A stretch of 55,451 nt of DNA from Ignavibacteria bacterium (GTDB lineage Bacteria > Bacteroidota > Ignavibacteria > Ch128b), in NCBI GenBank assembly GCA_026415235.1, contig JAOAHM010000051.1, forward strand, positions 1-55,451. The letters run 5' to 3'. Position numbers and translations under genes: made by a program. The notes beneath the pieces were generated by a model. It made no database searches. It was not told the DNA's origin and was given only the letters and a program-made list of their open reading frames with translations. This document shows positions 47,948 to 55,451 of this stretch, piece by piece. Within the stretch, counting starts at the first letter, position 1. The number at the start of each line of letters is the position of its first letter.

Positions 47948-48426
47948 TTTTTAATCTCCTTATTTTCTAAAACTTGTTGTGTTTGTTCTGAAAGGTTTAA
48001 CAGTGCTTCGATATTCAAAATCAAAATTGATTTATTTTGTAATGAAACATAACCACTCAAAAACTTATCGCTCAAAGTCTTCAAGATATCTGGAACTGGT
48101 TGAATGGAGTTATCTTCAAAGACAACGAATTCTCTTGCTGAATCGACAATCAAACCAATTTCTCTTTCTTCTGCTTTTAATACGATAAGGCGAGTTTTCA
48201 AATCATAATCTTTTGCTGGAAATCCAAATCTTTTTCTCAGATTAATTACTGGAATAACTTTACCTCTGATGAAAACAACACCTTCGACAAATTCAGGTGC
48301 ATTTGGAACTGGTGTTATTGATTCAACCATTTCCATTTGTTTGACATAACTGCTTTTGATTGCGTAAACTGTTCCGTGTAACTCAAAGAGTATATAACTA
48401 TTTGAAAGGTCACCGAGTTGTTTCAT
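47944..48426 (-). CDS. cheW: CheW coupling protein
   Basis: The 160-residue single CheW domain couples receptors to CheA. Conserved parts are [11 protein letters not shown], the block [20 protein letters not shown], and VINLRKRFG, then [12 protein letters not shown]. It overlaps cheA and the MCP by 4 bp on each side (ATGA), so the three are made in step. A 25-residue Gln/Glu/Lys tail follows the domain. Confidence 0.96.
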   Translation of the reverse strand: MKQLGDLSNSYILFELHGTVYAIKSSYVKQMEMVESITPVPNAPEFVEGVVFIRGKVIPVINLRKRFGFPAKDYDLKTRLIVLKAEEREIGLIVDSAREFVVFEDNSIQPVPDILKTLSDKFLSGYVSLQNKSILILNIEALLNLSEQTQQVLENKEIKK

Positions 48427-50441
48427 TTACTCACCTCATGAAATTTTTTTGTTTTTGCTAAGAAGGAATTAACGAGCCCAAATCCATCAATAATCAAAAC
48501 AGCTTTTCCATCACCAAGTTCAGTTGCACCAAATATTGCATCTACTTTAATCAATGGATCGTTCAATGCTCGCACTACTATTTCTTGCTTTGTTCTTATT
48601 CTATCTGCTGCTAATCCCACTTTTCCGAAATTTGTCTCAATCACTATCACCACAAAACGATTTGAATTTTTTCCAAAAGAGTTAATGTTAAAGTATTCTC
48701 TTAGAAAAATTATTGGTAGAATCTCATCTCGATATTCGATAAAGTGGAATCCTTCGGAGATTTTAATTTTTGATTTTTCTACATCAACAACTTCAGAAAT
48801 ACTTGGTTGAGGAATTGCAAAAAGTTGACCTCCAACTTCAATTATAATTGCATCTACAATTGCTAAAGTTAGTGGTAGAGAAATAATAAACTTTGTACCT
48901 TTTCCAGTTTCAGTTAGAAGTTCAATTCTTCCACCTAACTCATCAACTACTTGTTTCACTGAAGTCATTCCCACACCTCTTCCACTTGCAAGGTCAGCTT
49001 CGTTTTTTGTAGAAAATCCTGGAGAACAGATGATATTTAACAATTCTGTCTCTGAAATTTCTTTGTTTGATTTTACTAATCCCAATTGAAATGCTTTTTC
49101 AACAACTTTCTTTTTATCTATACCTCGACCATCGTCAGAAATTTCAATTACAACAGAATTGCCTGCAGCCTTTGCAGAGATTGAAATTTTACCTGTTGGT
49201 GATTTTCCAATTTTTTTTCTTTCTTCGGAGCTTTCAATTCCATGACTAACACTATTTCGAACAAGATGTAAGAGTGGGTCAAACATTTTCTCTACGACGA
49301 ATTTGTCAATTTCAGTATCACCTCCACTTAATTCAAGTTCAATTGATTTCTGACTCTGTCTCACTAAATCATGTATAACAAATCTCATTCGTTCAAATAA
49401 CTCGCCAATTGGAACTAAGCGAGTTCGCATTATTCCATCCCTTAAATCTCTAATTTTTCTCTCGAGGTTTGAGTTGATTTCGGAAAGTGTTCGGTAGACA
49501 TCTTTATCAAGTTTATTTACAAAATTTCTTAATGATAAGGAAAGTTTAGAGCGCATAATCACAAGGTCACCAAGCATGTTAATCAGTTCGTCTATTTTGT
49601 TTAGTTCAATTTTTACAACATTGGAAACAGAAAATTTTTGGTAATCTGAAATACTGGATGAAGGAGTGGTTTCTTGTTTGATGGATTTAGGTTCAGGAGA
49701 GTAGTATCGAGTGAAATTTATTTTTGCCTCATTTAAAAATTCATTTTCTTCCAATTCTTTTTCGGATGCAACGATTAATTCAAAGTAAACCGCTCCTTTT
49801 TCATCTTTTAGTGGAGAAGATTTTATTATTTCACATTCCTGCGAGAGAATTTCACGAACTTTGTTGATGTTAATTCCCTTAGCAAATAATTCAGGAGAGG
49901 GGAAAAATTTTAATGAATAGATAAATTTGTTTGTGTTGAGATAATTCTTAATTAATTCTGATAACTCACTTGAAATTTGTATAAAAGTTTTTTCATCTTT
50001 TTTTTCTGAGATTGGACTTTCATCGCACAATTTCATTAGTTCATTTATTAAGTTATCAATCTCTTTTTGAAGATTTTCAATTTGTTCGAGTTTATTTTCT
50101 TTGTAGAGAACTAAAAGTGTTTCTAAAATTTTAATTGACTTATAGATAAAATCAATTCCTTCAGATTTGAGCAACAAACCTTTTTCAATCAAGCATTTGA
50201 TGTAATGTTCAACTGAGTGAGAGATATTTTGAATTTGAGGCATACCGACCATTCCACTTATTCCTTTAATTGTGTGGAATGGTATTAAAAGGTTGTTGAG
50301 AATTTTTTTGTCTATATTCGTTTTGTTGACAAATTTCTCGAGCTTGATTATTTCACTTTTAATCTTCTGAAGATTCTCATCAATTTCCAGAAAGGCGTCT
50401 TCGGCAAATTCATTGAAATATTTTCGTTCTTGATTATCCAT
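48423..50441 (-). CDS. cheA: Chemotaxis histidine kinase CheA
   Basis: The 672-residue kinase has P1 (Hpt) with H56 in FHTIKGISGMVG. A P2-like regulator-binding region follows at about 150-245, then the dimerisation domain (from about 278, LINMLGDLVIMRSKL). The ATPase domain has N box HLVRNSVSHGIES at 392-404, SDDGRGID and GRGVGMTSVKQVVDELGG. A C-terminal CheW-like domain follows (about 530-665). No C-terminal receiver is fused, unlike FrzE-type kinases; a separate REC-REC protein is encoded 2 bp upstream. A good AAAGGA ribosome site precedes the ATG. It phosphorylates CheY and CheB, and possibly other receivers of the block. Confidence 0.97.
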   Translation of the reverse strand: MDNQERKYFNEFAEDAFLEIDENLQKIKSEIIKLEKFVNKTNIDKKILNNLLIPFHTIKGISGMVGMPQIQNISHSVEHYIKCLIEKGLLLKSEGIDFIYKSIKILETLLVLYKENKLEQIENLQKEIDNLINELMKLCDESPISEKKDEKTFIQISSELSELIKNYLNTNKFIYSLKFFPSPELFAKGININKVREILSQECEIIKSSPLKDEKGAVYFELIVASEKELEENEFLNEAKINFTRYYSPEPKSIKQETTPSSSISDYQKFSVSNVVKIELNKIDELINMLGDLVIMRSKLSLSLRNFVNKLDKDVYRTLSEINSNLERKIRDLRDGIMRTRLVPIGELFERMRFVIHDLVRQSQKSIELELSGGDTEIDKFVVEKMFDPLLHLVRNSVSHGIESSEERKKIGKSPTGKISISAKAAGNSVVIEISDDGRGIDKKKVVEKAFQLGLVKSNKEISETELLNIICSPGFSTKNEADLASGRGVGMTSVKQVVDELGGRIELLTETGKGTKFIISLPLTLAIVDAIIIEVGGQLFAIPQPSISEVVDVEKSKIKISEGFHFIEYRDEILPIIFLREYFNINSFGKNSNRFVVIVIETNFGKVGLAADRIRTKQEIVVRALNDPLIKVDAIFGATELGDGKAVLIIDGFGLVNSFLAKTKKFHEVSK

Positions 50442-50443
50442 TG

Positions 50444-51217
50444 CTATGTCCTTTCAAAAACTTTTCTAAGATTTGAGAGCAAATCATTTGGTTGAAAAGG
50501 TTTTGTCATGTACAAATCTGCTCCTAATTGAAGTGCTTCGTTTCGACTTTCGTCATCAGTTCGAGTTGTAAGAATGATAACTTTAACATTTTTGTAGAGT
50601 TCGTGCGATTTAATGAATTTCAATACTTCCATGCCTTGAACATCGGGCATATTCAGGTCAAGAATTACAGCATCAATTTCTGTAAGAGCTAATTTTTCAA
50701 TTGCTTCAAGTCCATTTTGCGCTTCATAGAAAATCGAATTTGGAAAAGCTTTCAACGAAGCAATTACCATTTTTCTAAGAGTAGGGGAGTCATCAACAAC
50801 TAAAATATTTTTGGTCTTCTCTTCCATAAATTGTTTCCCTGAGTTTTTAGTTGAAAAATCGTTTTCAAGTAAGTCCAAAATCTTTTGCATCTCAATACTT
50901 TTATCAAAGAAGTGCTCCACATCCAACTCGAAAGCTCGTTGACGAAATTGTTTGTAAGGATAATTGGTTAAGATGATTTTTGTTGTGTTTGTGAGTTTAT
51001 TTTTTGTTTGTTCAATTAATTCAAGTCCATTTCCATCGGGCAGAGCTAAATCAAGTATCAATATGTCTGGTGGTTGAGTGTTAATAATCTTAACTGCTTC
51101 ACTAAGATTTTCTGCATCGTAAAATTTTAATGATTTGAAACGAGCAGAAATCATGTTTTTGATTTGTTCCCTAATTTGTTTTGAGTCATCTACGATTAAA
51201 ACGATTTTTCCTTCCAT
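50444..51217 (-). CDS. Tandem-receiver response regulator (REC-REC)
   Basis: The 257-residue protein is two receiver domains joined by a 15-residue linker. The first (about 5-120) has acceptor D56 (ILILDLALPDG) but an atypical switch region (LTNYPYKQ) and Lys within FFDKSIE. The second (about 136-257) is canonical, with D187 (AVILDLNMPDVQG), TTRTDDE and TKPFQP. There is no output domain. It is the first gene of the chemosensory operon. Tandem receivers beside cheA could act as a phosphate sink or as a second output resembling FrzZ of Myxococcus, which is also a dual CheY. That parallel is an inference. Confidence 0.92.
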   Translation of the reverse strand: MEGKIVLIVDDSKQIREQIKNMISARFKSLKFYDAENLSEAVKIINTQPPDILILDLALPDGNGLELIEQTKNKLTNTTKIILTNYPYKQFRQRAFELDVEHFFDKSIEMQKILDLLENDFSTKNSGKQFMEEKTKNILVVDDSPTLRKMVIASLKAFPNSIFYEAQNGLEAIEKLALTEIDAVILDLNMPDVQGMEVLKFIKSHELYKNVKVIILTTRTDDESRNEALQLGADLYMTKPFQPNDLLSNLRKVFERT

Positions 51218-51374
51218 TTCAACTAAAATATCTTTAGAAAAAATTTAATTGTAAATCAGACTGGAGCTGAAAAAGTTTTAGGACTTTTTTCCTTTTTTGT
51301 CAGAAGATTCTGAAGGGGAATATCAAAAATTTATTTGCTTGATTGGTTGAAATTGAATTTAGGATTTAATCTGA

Positions 51375-53603
51375 CTATTGCGCAATTATCACTTTTATGA
51401 TTTTCTTGAACTTACCATAAGTTAATTCAAAGAAGTAAACTCCACTTGAAAGATTTAATTTGTTTGAATGGAATTTTATTTCGTAACTACCTGATGTTTT
51501 TGTTTCATTTACAACTTCACCAATTTCTTGACCAAGTATGTTGTAAATTTTAATTGATAATTTATTGAAAGTGATTATTTGATTTGTAGCTTCATCAAAA
51601 TATTCAGGTAAATCAAATTTGAGATATGTGTAGCTTGAAAATGGATTGGGATAATTTTGATAAAATTTTACTTCGCTGCTTGAAATTGTTTGTGTTGTAT
51701 CTCGATCTTTTAGGTTAATCAAATTAATTTTTCCATTTCTGCAATATTCCAATGCTCTCGATTTCAAGTGCCCACCATCAGAAAATTGTGTTGTCATTTG
51801 TGGAATTCCTGCACCAAAGAGCAATGCAATTATTCCAGATTTTGCTATATCAACTGGATAATCGAAAATGTAATCGAGACGATTATCTGCATATTGATTT
51901 GGAATATTTGGAAGCAATTCATTTCCAATTGGAATTTGCCATAGAACGATTTTCTTTTTCGTAAAATTCGAAAGATAATTTGTGAACATTAAAACTCGAG
52001 CAAAGTTAGGAACAGAAGTATTTTTCTTATCCCACCAAACTTCATCAAAACCTGCATCACGATCAGACCAATCCATGAATATCAAATCAAAATCGTTGCT
52101 TAGTTGTAGAAGAAAGTTTGCTGTATTTCTTGCAAGAGTTTCGATATCAAGAATTTTTTCTTCATTATCTTTGAGGCTTACAATATTTCCCCAAAGTGAT
52201 GCGTGAAATGCAATTAATCCTTTACTACCGCAATGTTCTCTAACCAAATCAATCATTCTTTGATGCATACCAATTAAATTGTTCTGATACTTCGCATCAC
52301 CAACAAAAGCTGGAATTTGAGAAGGAGTTTTGTTTTCGTTAATGCATCTTTGTTGAAGATAACCAAGCATATCAGGTTCAATGTGAAAAATAACTTTCTG
52401 TGCAAAACTTCTTTTCGCTTCATCGCACATTTGAATAAATCTCTTCCAAAATTCTGTCATAATATTTGGATTATTAATTGCACAGAGAATTTTATCATAT
52501 TCACTTCCACTACAACCAAGTTCATTTGGAGTTGTTTGAAATAAATAAAGAGGAATTACTGGAATGTATCCACGACGATAAGCATCATCGCAAAATCTTT
52601 TGATAAACTCGTAATACCAATTCCACCATCCCCATGTTATGTATTGATAGCCCATATCCCAACATTCGTTTCCGTTGTTTGTTTGCCAAGAAAGATTTGA
52701 AGTCGTGGTTGCAGTTCCAATGGAAAGATATTTTGGTAAGCCAATTGGGATTTGGATGGAATCAAATTTCATTACTCCTACCCAAATTTCCTGAAATGCT
52801 TTTCTTCCCGATTTATCTTCAACAGAAATTAAAATTCTTTTTTCACCAATAGATGAGTTTGATGGAAATTGTATTTCACTCGAAAAAATTCCTTCAAATG
52901 AGTTTGAATTATTCGATTGATTGATTTGAATCAATTTGATTTTTAATCCCTTTACAATTTCGTTTAAGTCAGCATAAACATCTTTTATGTCGTTAATCCC
53001 TTCACTATCAAAGACTTTTGCTTGAATTTTGATTTTATCATTGGGATAAAAATTATAACTCGAAAGATTTGTTTCTAAAATTTTTGGATTACCTGAAATT
53101 GAAGTAAGATAAATATGGTCAATGAAAAATTCGTTTTGACTGCTACCTTTGTTTTCTTGAAAGAGAAGTGAAACGATATAAAAATTTCCATTCATTAATT
53201 GAGAGAGAGGAATTTTGACTTCTTTCCATTTATTTGCTTCGACTTGAATAAAATCAGATGAAGATTTTCCGTCAGAAAAATTTTTTCCGTCATAAGAAAC
53301 TTTAATCCAAAATGATTGTCCACTTCCACTTCCACCATTAATCCAAAATACGAGTGTATCGTAACCAGAAACATTTAAGTTTGCCAAGAAAAGAACAAAA
53401 CCAGCATATCCAGATTTGAATTTAATCGAGATAGAATTTGAACCTGAATATTTTTGATTAGTGTTTTTAAGATTGAATTCTGTATTCCATGAATGATTTG
53501 CATGCCAATTTCGTTTTGCAAGTGTATCAGTATAAATAAAAAATGGTTGTGAGTGAAGCTGATGTATAATCAAAACAAAAATGATTGATAGAAATTTCTT
53601 CAT
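51375..53603 (-). CDS. T9SS-secreted protein, possible glycoside hydrolase with carbohydrate-binding-like domain
   Basis: The 742-residue product has a signal peptide (1-19), a jelly-roll-like domain (about 22-170; motifs GYDTLVFWING and NKWKEVKIPLSQL), and an Ig-like domain (about 175-280). A region at about 285-625 rich in Trp/Tyr/Asp looks like a (beta/alpha)8 barrel. The latter has HIEPDMLGYLQQR (407-419), whose Glu-Pro-Asp resembles the acid motif of GH6 cellulases, and FMDWSDRDAGFDEVWW. The C-terminus is a T9SS type A sorting domain (about 645-742; YQNYPNPF, SGVYFFEL). It should be exported through SprA. The enzymatic assignment is uncertain; family membership needs a profile search. 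Confidence 0.8.
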   Translation of the reverse strand: MKKFLSIIFVLIIHQLHSQPFFIYTDTLAKRNWHANHSWNTEFNLKNTNQKYSGSNSISIKFKSGYAGFVLFLANLNVSGYDTLVFWINGGSGSGQSFWIKVSYDGKNFSDGKSSSDFIQVEANKWKEVKIPLSQLMNGNFYIVSLLFQENKGSSQNEFFIDHIYLTSISGNPKILETNLSSYNFYPNDKIKIQAKVFDSEGINDIKDVYADLNEIVKGLKIKLIQINQSNNSNSFEGIFSSEIQFPSNSSIGEKRILISVEDKSGRKAFQEIWVGVMKFDSIQIPIGLPKYLSIGTATTTSNLSWQTNNGNECWDMGYQYITWGWWNWYYEFIKRFCDDAYRRGYIPVIPLYLFQTTPNELGCSGSEYDKILCAINNPNIMTEFWKRFIQMCDEAKRSFAQKVIFHIEPDMLGYLQQRCINENKTPSQIPAFVGDAKYQNNLIGMHQRMIDLVREHCGSKGLIAFHASLWGNIVSLKDNEEKILDIETLARNTANFLLQLSNDFDLIFMDWSDRDAGFDEVWWDKKNTSVPNFARVLMFTNYLSNFTKKKIVLWQIPIGNELLPNIPNQYADNRLDYIFDYPVDIAKSGIIALLFGAGIPQMTTQFSDGGHLKSRALEYCRNGKINLINLKDRDTTQTISSSEVKFYQNYPNPFSSYTYLKFDLPEYFDEATNQIITFNKLSIKIYNILGQEIGEVVNETKTSGSYEIKFHSNKLNLSSGVYFFELTYGKFKKIIKVIIAQ

Positions 53604-53656
53604 AACTTATTAATTATTTTTAACTTAAGTTTGACAAAATAATTTATGAATTCAAG

Positions 53657-55144
53657 ATGATAGTAAAAAAAGATTTCGAATTAATTCAGAATTACTTGAG
53701 TGATGCATCCAATTATAAAAGCACAAATTGTGATGCTCTTTACATTCCCGAAACTTATGATGAATTGATTGAACTTGTTGAGTGGGCAAATCAAAATAAA
53801 ATTCCATTAACTATCTCAGGTGCTGGAACAGGTTTGGTTGGTGGAAGAGTTCCACTTGAAGGTGTGATTGTATCTCTCGAAAAGTTCAACAAGATTTTAG
53901 AATTAAATCAAGAACAAAAAACTTTGCGTGTTCAATGCTTTGTTACATTAAATGAAATTCAAAATTTTTTAAGAGAATACAATCTTTTCTATCCGCCTGA
54001 CCCGACTGAAAAAAATTGTTCTATTGGTGGAACAATTGCAACAAATGCTTCTGGTGCAAGGACATTAAAATATGGTTCTACTCGAAAGTGGATTAATTCA
54101 CTCAAAATTCTTTTACCTAATGGAGAAATGTTTGAACTTAAGAGAGATGAAATATTTGCAGAAGGATTGAGTTTTAATTTTCAAACAAACTCTGGAAAGA
54201 TTTATTCGTTCAAGCTTCCAGATTTTCAGATGCCAAAGGTAAAAAACGCAGCAGGATATTTTATTCATCCTGATATGGATTTGATAGATTTATTTATTGG
54301 TTCTGAAGGAACACTTGGAATAATTTTGGAAGCAGAATTAAAAGTCATTGAACAACCTAAGGATTTGTTATCGTTAGTAATTTTCTTTGAGAATTTTGAT
54401 AATCTTTATGATTTTGTTTCAATTTCAAGAGATAAGAACAAAGGGAAAGAATATTCATTAATTAATCCGAGAGCTTTAGAATTTTTCGATAACAAAGCAT
54501 TGGAGTTTCTTGCTTCCAAGTTTAATAAAGTTGCAAACAAAAAATTTGCTCTTTGGTTTGAGCAAGAAATTTATAATTCATCTTTTAATGATTTGAAAGA
54601 TAAAATAATTGAACAGCTTTTTGAATTGATTTCCAAATGTAATGGGAATGTCGACGAGATATGGTTCGCTTTTAATGAGAAAGATGTAAATGAGATTAAG
54701 GATTTTCGTCACTCCATTTCTGCATTGGTGAATGAGTACATATCTAAAAATGATTTGAAAAAAGTTGGAACTGATATAGCTGTTCCTTCGAATTATTTCA
54801 AAGAGTTTTATAGATATTGCTGTGCTAAGTGCGAAGAGAAATTAATCAATTATGTTGGTTACGGACACATTGGAAATGACCATTTGCATTTTAATATGCT
54901 TCCATCGGACAAAATGCAAAACGAGTTAGCACAAAAACTTTATCGTGATTTTTGTATTAAAGCAATTGAGATGGGCGGGACAATCTCAGCTGAACATGGA
55001 ATTGGAAAATTAAAGCGTGCTTATTTTGAATTGATGTATACTGAAAATGTTTTGAATGATATGTTTAAGATAAAAAAATACTTCGATCCAAATTTGATTT
55101 TAAATCGTGGAAATATTTTTCCAGATAGATTTTATGATGTGTAG
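53657..55144 (+). CDS. FAD-binding oxidase, GlcD/D-lactate dehydrogenase family
   Basis: The 495-residue flavoprotein has the PCMH-type FAD domain (about 20-225) with ISGAGTGLVGGRVPLEG, DPTEKNCSIGGTIATNASG and IGSEGTLGIILEAEL. The C-terminal substrate domain contains YGHIGNDHLHFN and AEHGIGKLKRAYF. Such enzymes oxidise glycolate, D-lactate or other 2-hydroxy acids; the exact substrate is not visible. GlcE and GlcF are not adjacent, so it may be a D-lactate-type single subunit, or its partners lie outside the window. It is divergent from the T9SS cargo gene with only 53 bp between them. Confidence 0.9.
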   Translation: MIVKKDFELIQNYLSDASNYKSTNCDALYIPETYDELIELVEWANQNKIPLTISGAGTGLVGGRVPLEGVIVSLEKFNKILELNQEQKTLRVQCFVTLNEIQNFLREYNLFYPPDPTEKNCSIGGTIATNASGARTLKYGSTRKWINSLKILLPNGEMFELKRDEIFAEGLSFNFQTNSGKIYSFKLPDFQMPKVKNAAGYFIHPDMDLIDLFIGSEGTLGIILEAELKVIEQPKDLLSLVIFFENFDNLYDFVSISRDKNKGKEYSLINPRALEFFDNKALEFLASKFNKVANKKFALWFEQEIYNSSFNDLKDKIIEQLFELISKCNGNVDEIWFAFNEKDVNEIKDFRHSISALVNEYISKNDLKKVGTDIAVPSNYFKEFYRYCCAKCEEKLINYVGYGHIGNDHLHFNMLPSDKMQNELAQKLYRDFCIKAIEMGGTISAEHGIGKLKRAYFELMYTENVLNDMFKIKKYFDPNLILNRGNIFPDRFYDV

Positions 55145-55451
55145 TGAATTTTAATCAGACGCATATCATCATGTCTTGATGATTAACTCTTTGTTAAATT
55201 AATCCATTCCTTAACTTGTTATCAAAATTTTCTTAGTAGCGGTAAAATTAAATCTCGAAAGTTTTTTGTTGATATAGGGCTTGTATTGTTTAATTCACAT
55301 GCTCTTTAATAATCATTCCAAAATATTTCGAAGTGATTTTTGAATGAAAATATTTTTTTGGAATTTTCAATTGATTGTAGGGACAGGGCTTGCCCTGTCC
55401 ATTTTTCAGATTTACAAAAATGCGTCAAAAAAAATTCAGTTATGTTTTTTT
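55145..55451. other. Non-coding right end
   Basis: These 307 bp hold no convincing gene on either strand. A weak 7-bp AT-rich hairpin (ATCATCA 55165-55171 with TGATGAT 55177-55183) has no T-run. The only strong structure is the GC-rich palindrome at 55381-55400. Confidence 0.55.
55381..55406 (+). repeat. GC-rich palindrome, REP-like element or terminator
   Basis: GGACAGGG (55381-55388) and CCCTGTCC (55393-55400) form a perfect 8-bp stem with loop CTTG, preceded by GTA and followed by ATTTTT. It stands out in very AT-rich DNA. The form GTAGGG-stem-CCC resembles dispersed palindromes of other genomes. A plus-strand terminator for the gene ending at 55144 is the alternative. Confidence 0.55.

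Noticed and set aside
53631-53636. TTGACA as a -35 box for the GlcD-like gene
   Set aside because: A -10 box at normal spacing would fall inside the start codon region; no good hexamer is there.

Overview
The window is AT-rich bacterial chromosomal DNA, by eye roughly one-third G+C (not computed). It probably comes from the Ignavibacteria branch of the Bacteroidota/Chlorobiota group. The evidence is a 2,290-residue SprA, the outer-membrane translocon of the type IX secretion system (T9SS). Two genes also end in T9SS C-terminal sorting domains: the fragment at 1-140 and the gene at 51375-53603. Many starts, though not all, carry Shine-Dalgarno sequences, which fits Ignavibacteria better than typical Bacteroidetes. 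The lineage is an inference. No tRNA, rRNA, CRISPR array, insertion sequence or phage gene was seen.

Left part (1-12284). The end of a T9SS cargo gene is followed by two tandem terminator hairpins. A minus-strand group (4546 to 296) holds a GAF histidine kinase, a GAF-PP2C (RsbU-type) phosphatase, a STAS anti-anti-sigma protein and glycerate 2-kinase. On the plus strand follow a secreted beta-sandwich protein, a secreted FecR-domain protein, a predicted outer-membrane beta-barrel, and a tight metabolic group of alanine dehydrogenase, acyl-CoA hydrolase/transferase and PPP-family phosphatase.

Middle part (12285-30457, plus strand). sprA has a candidate promoter bracketed by a perfect 12-bp inverted repeat. 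It is followed by the conserved translation/RNA operon rimP-nusA-infB-rbfA-truB-ribF-rpsO-pnp and then rng (RNase G). A textbook intrinsic terminator lies in the few bases before the rimP start codon, which suggests attenuation, perhaps by NusA.

Right part (30643-51217, minus strand). Sixteen consecutive genes form one signalling block. A complete chemosensory set lies in the order REC-REC regulator, CheA, CheW, soluble receptor (MCP), PAS-HEAT protein, CheR, CheB, CheY, CheC and a PAS histidine kinase. After a 304-bp gap come a kinase with a receiver-like N-terminus, a REC-REC-PAS-PAS kinase, an Rcp1-like response regulator, a REC-PAS-PAS kinase, and a NarX/NarL-like kinase-regulator pair. 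No flagellar gene is present. The MCP has no membrane segment and carries an AT-hook-like KRGRP motif in its basic N-terminus, so it may be a nucleoid-associated array comparable to FrzCD of Myxococcus. The PAS-HEAT fusion shares a distinctive PAS type with the operon's own histidine kinase. This chemosensory system, in a genome with SprA, is the most interesting candidate here. Control of gliding or another surface behaviour is a hypothesis.

Right end (51375-55451). A secreted T9SS cargo with a carbohydrate-binding-like domain and a possible glycoside hydrolase barrel is divergent from a GlcD-type FAD oxidase. The window ends in about 300 bp of non-coding DNA with a GC-rich palindrome.
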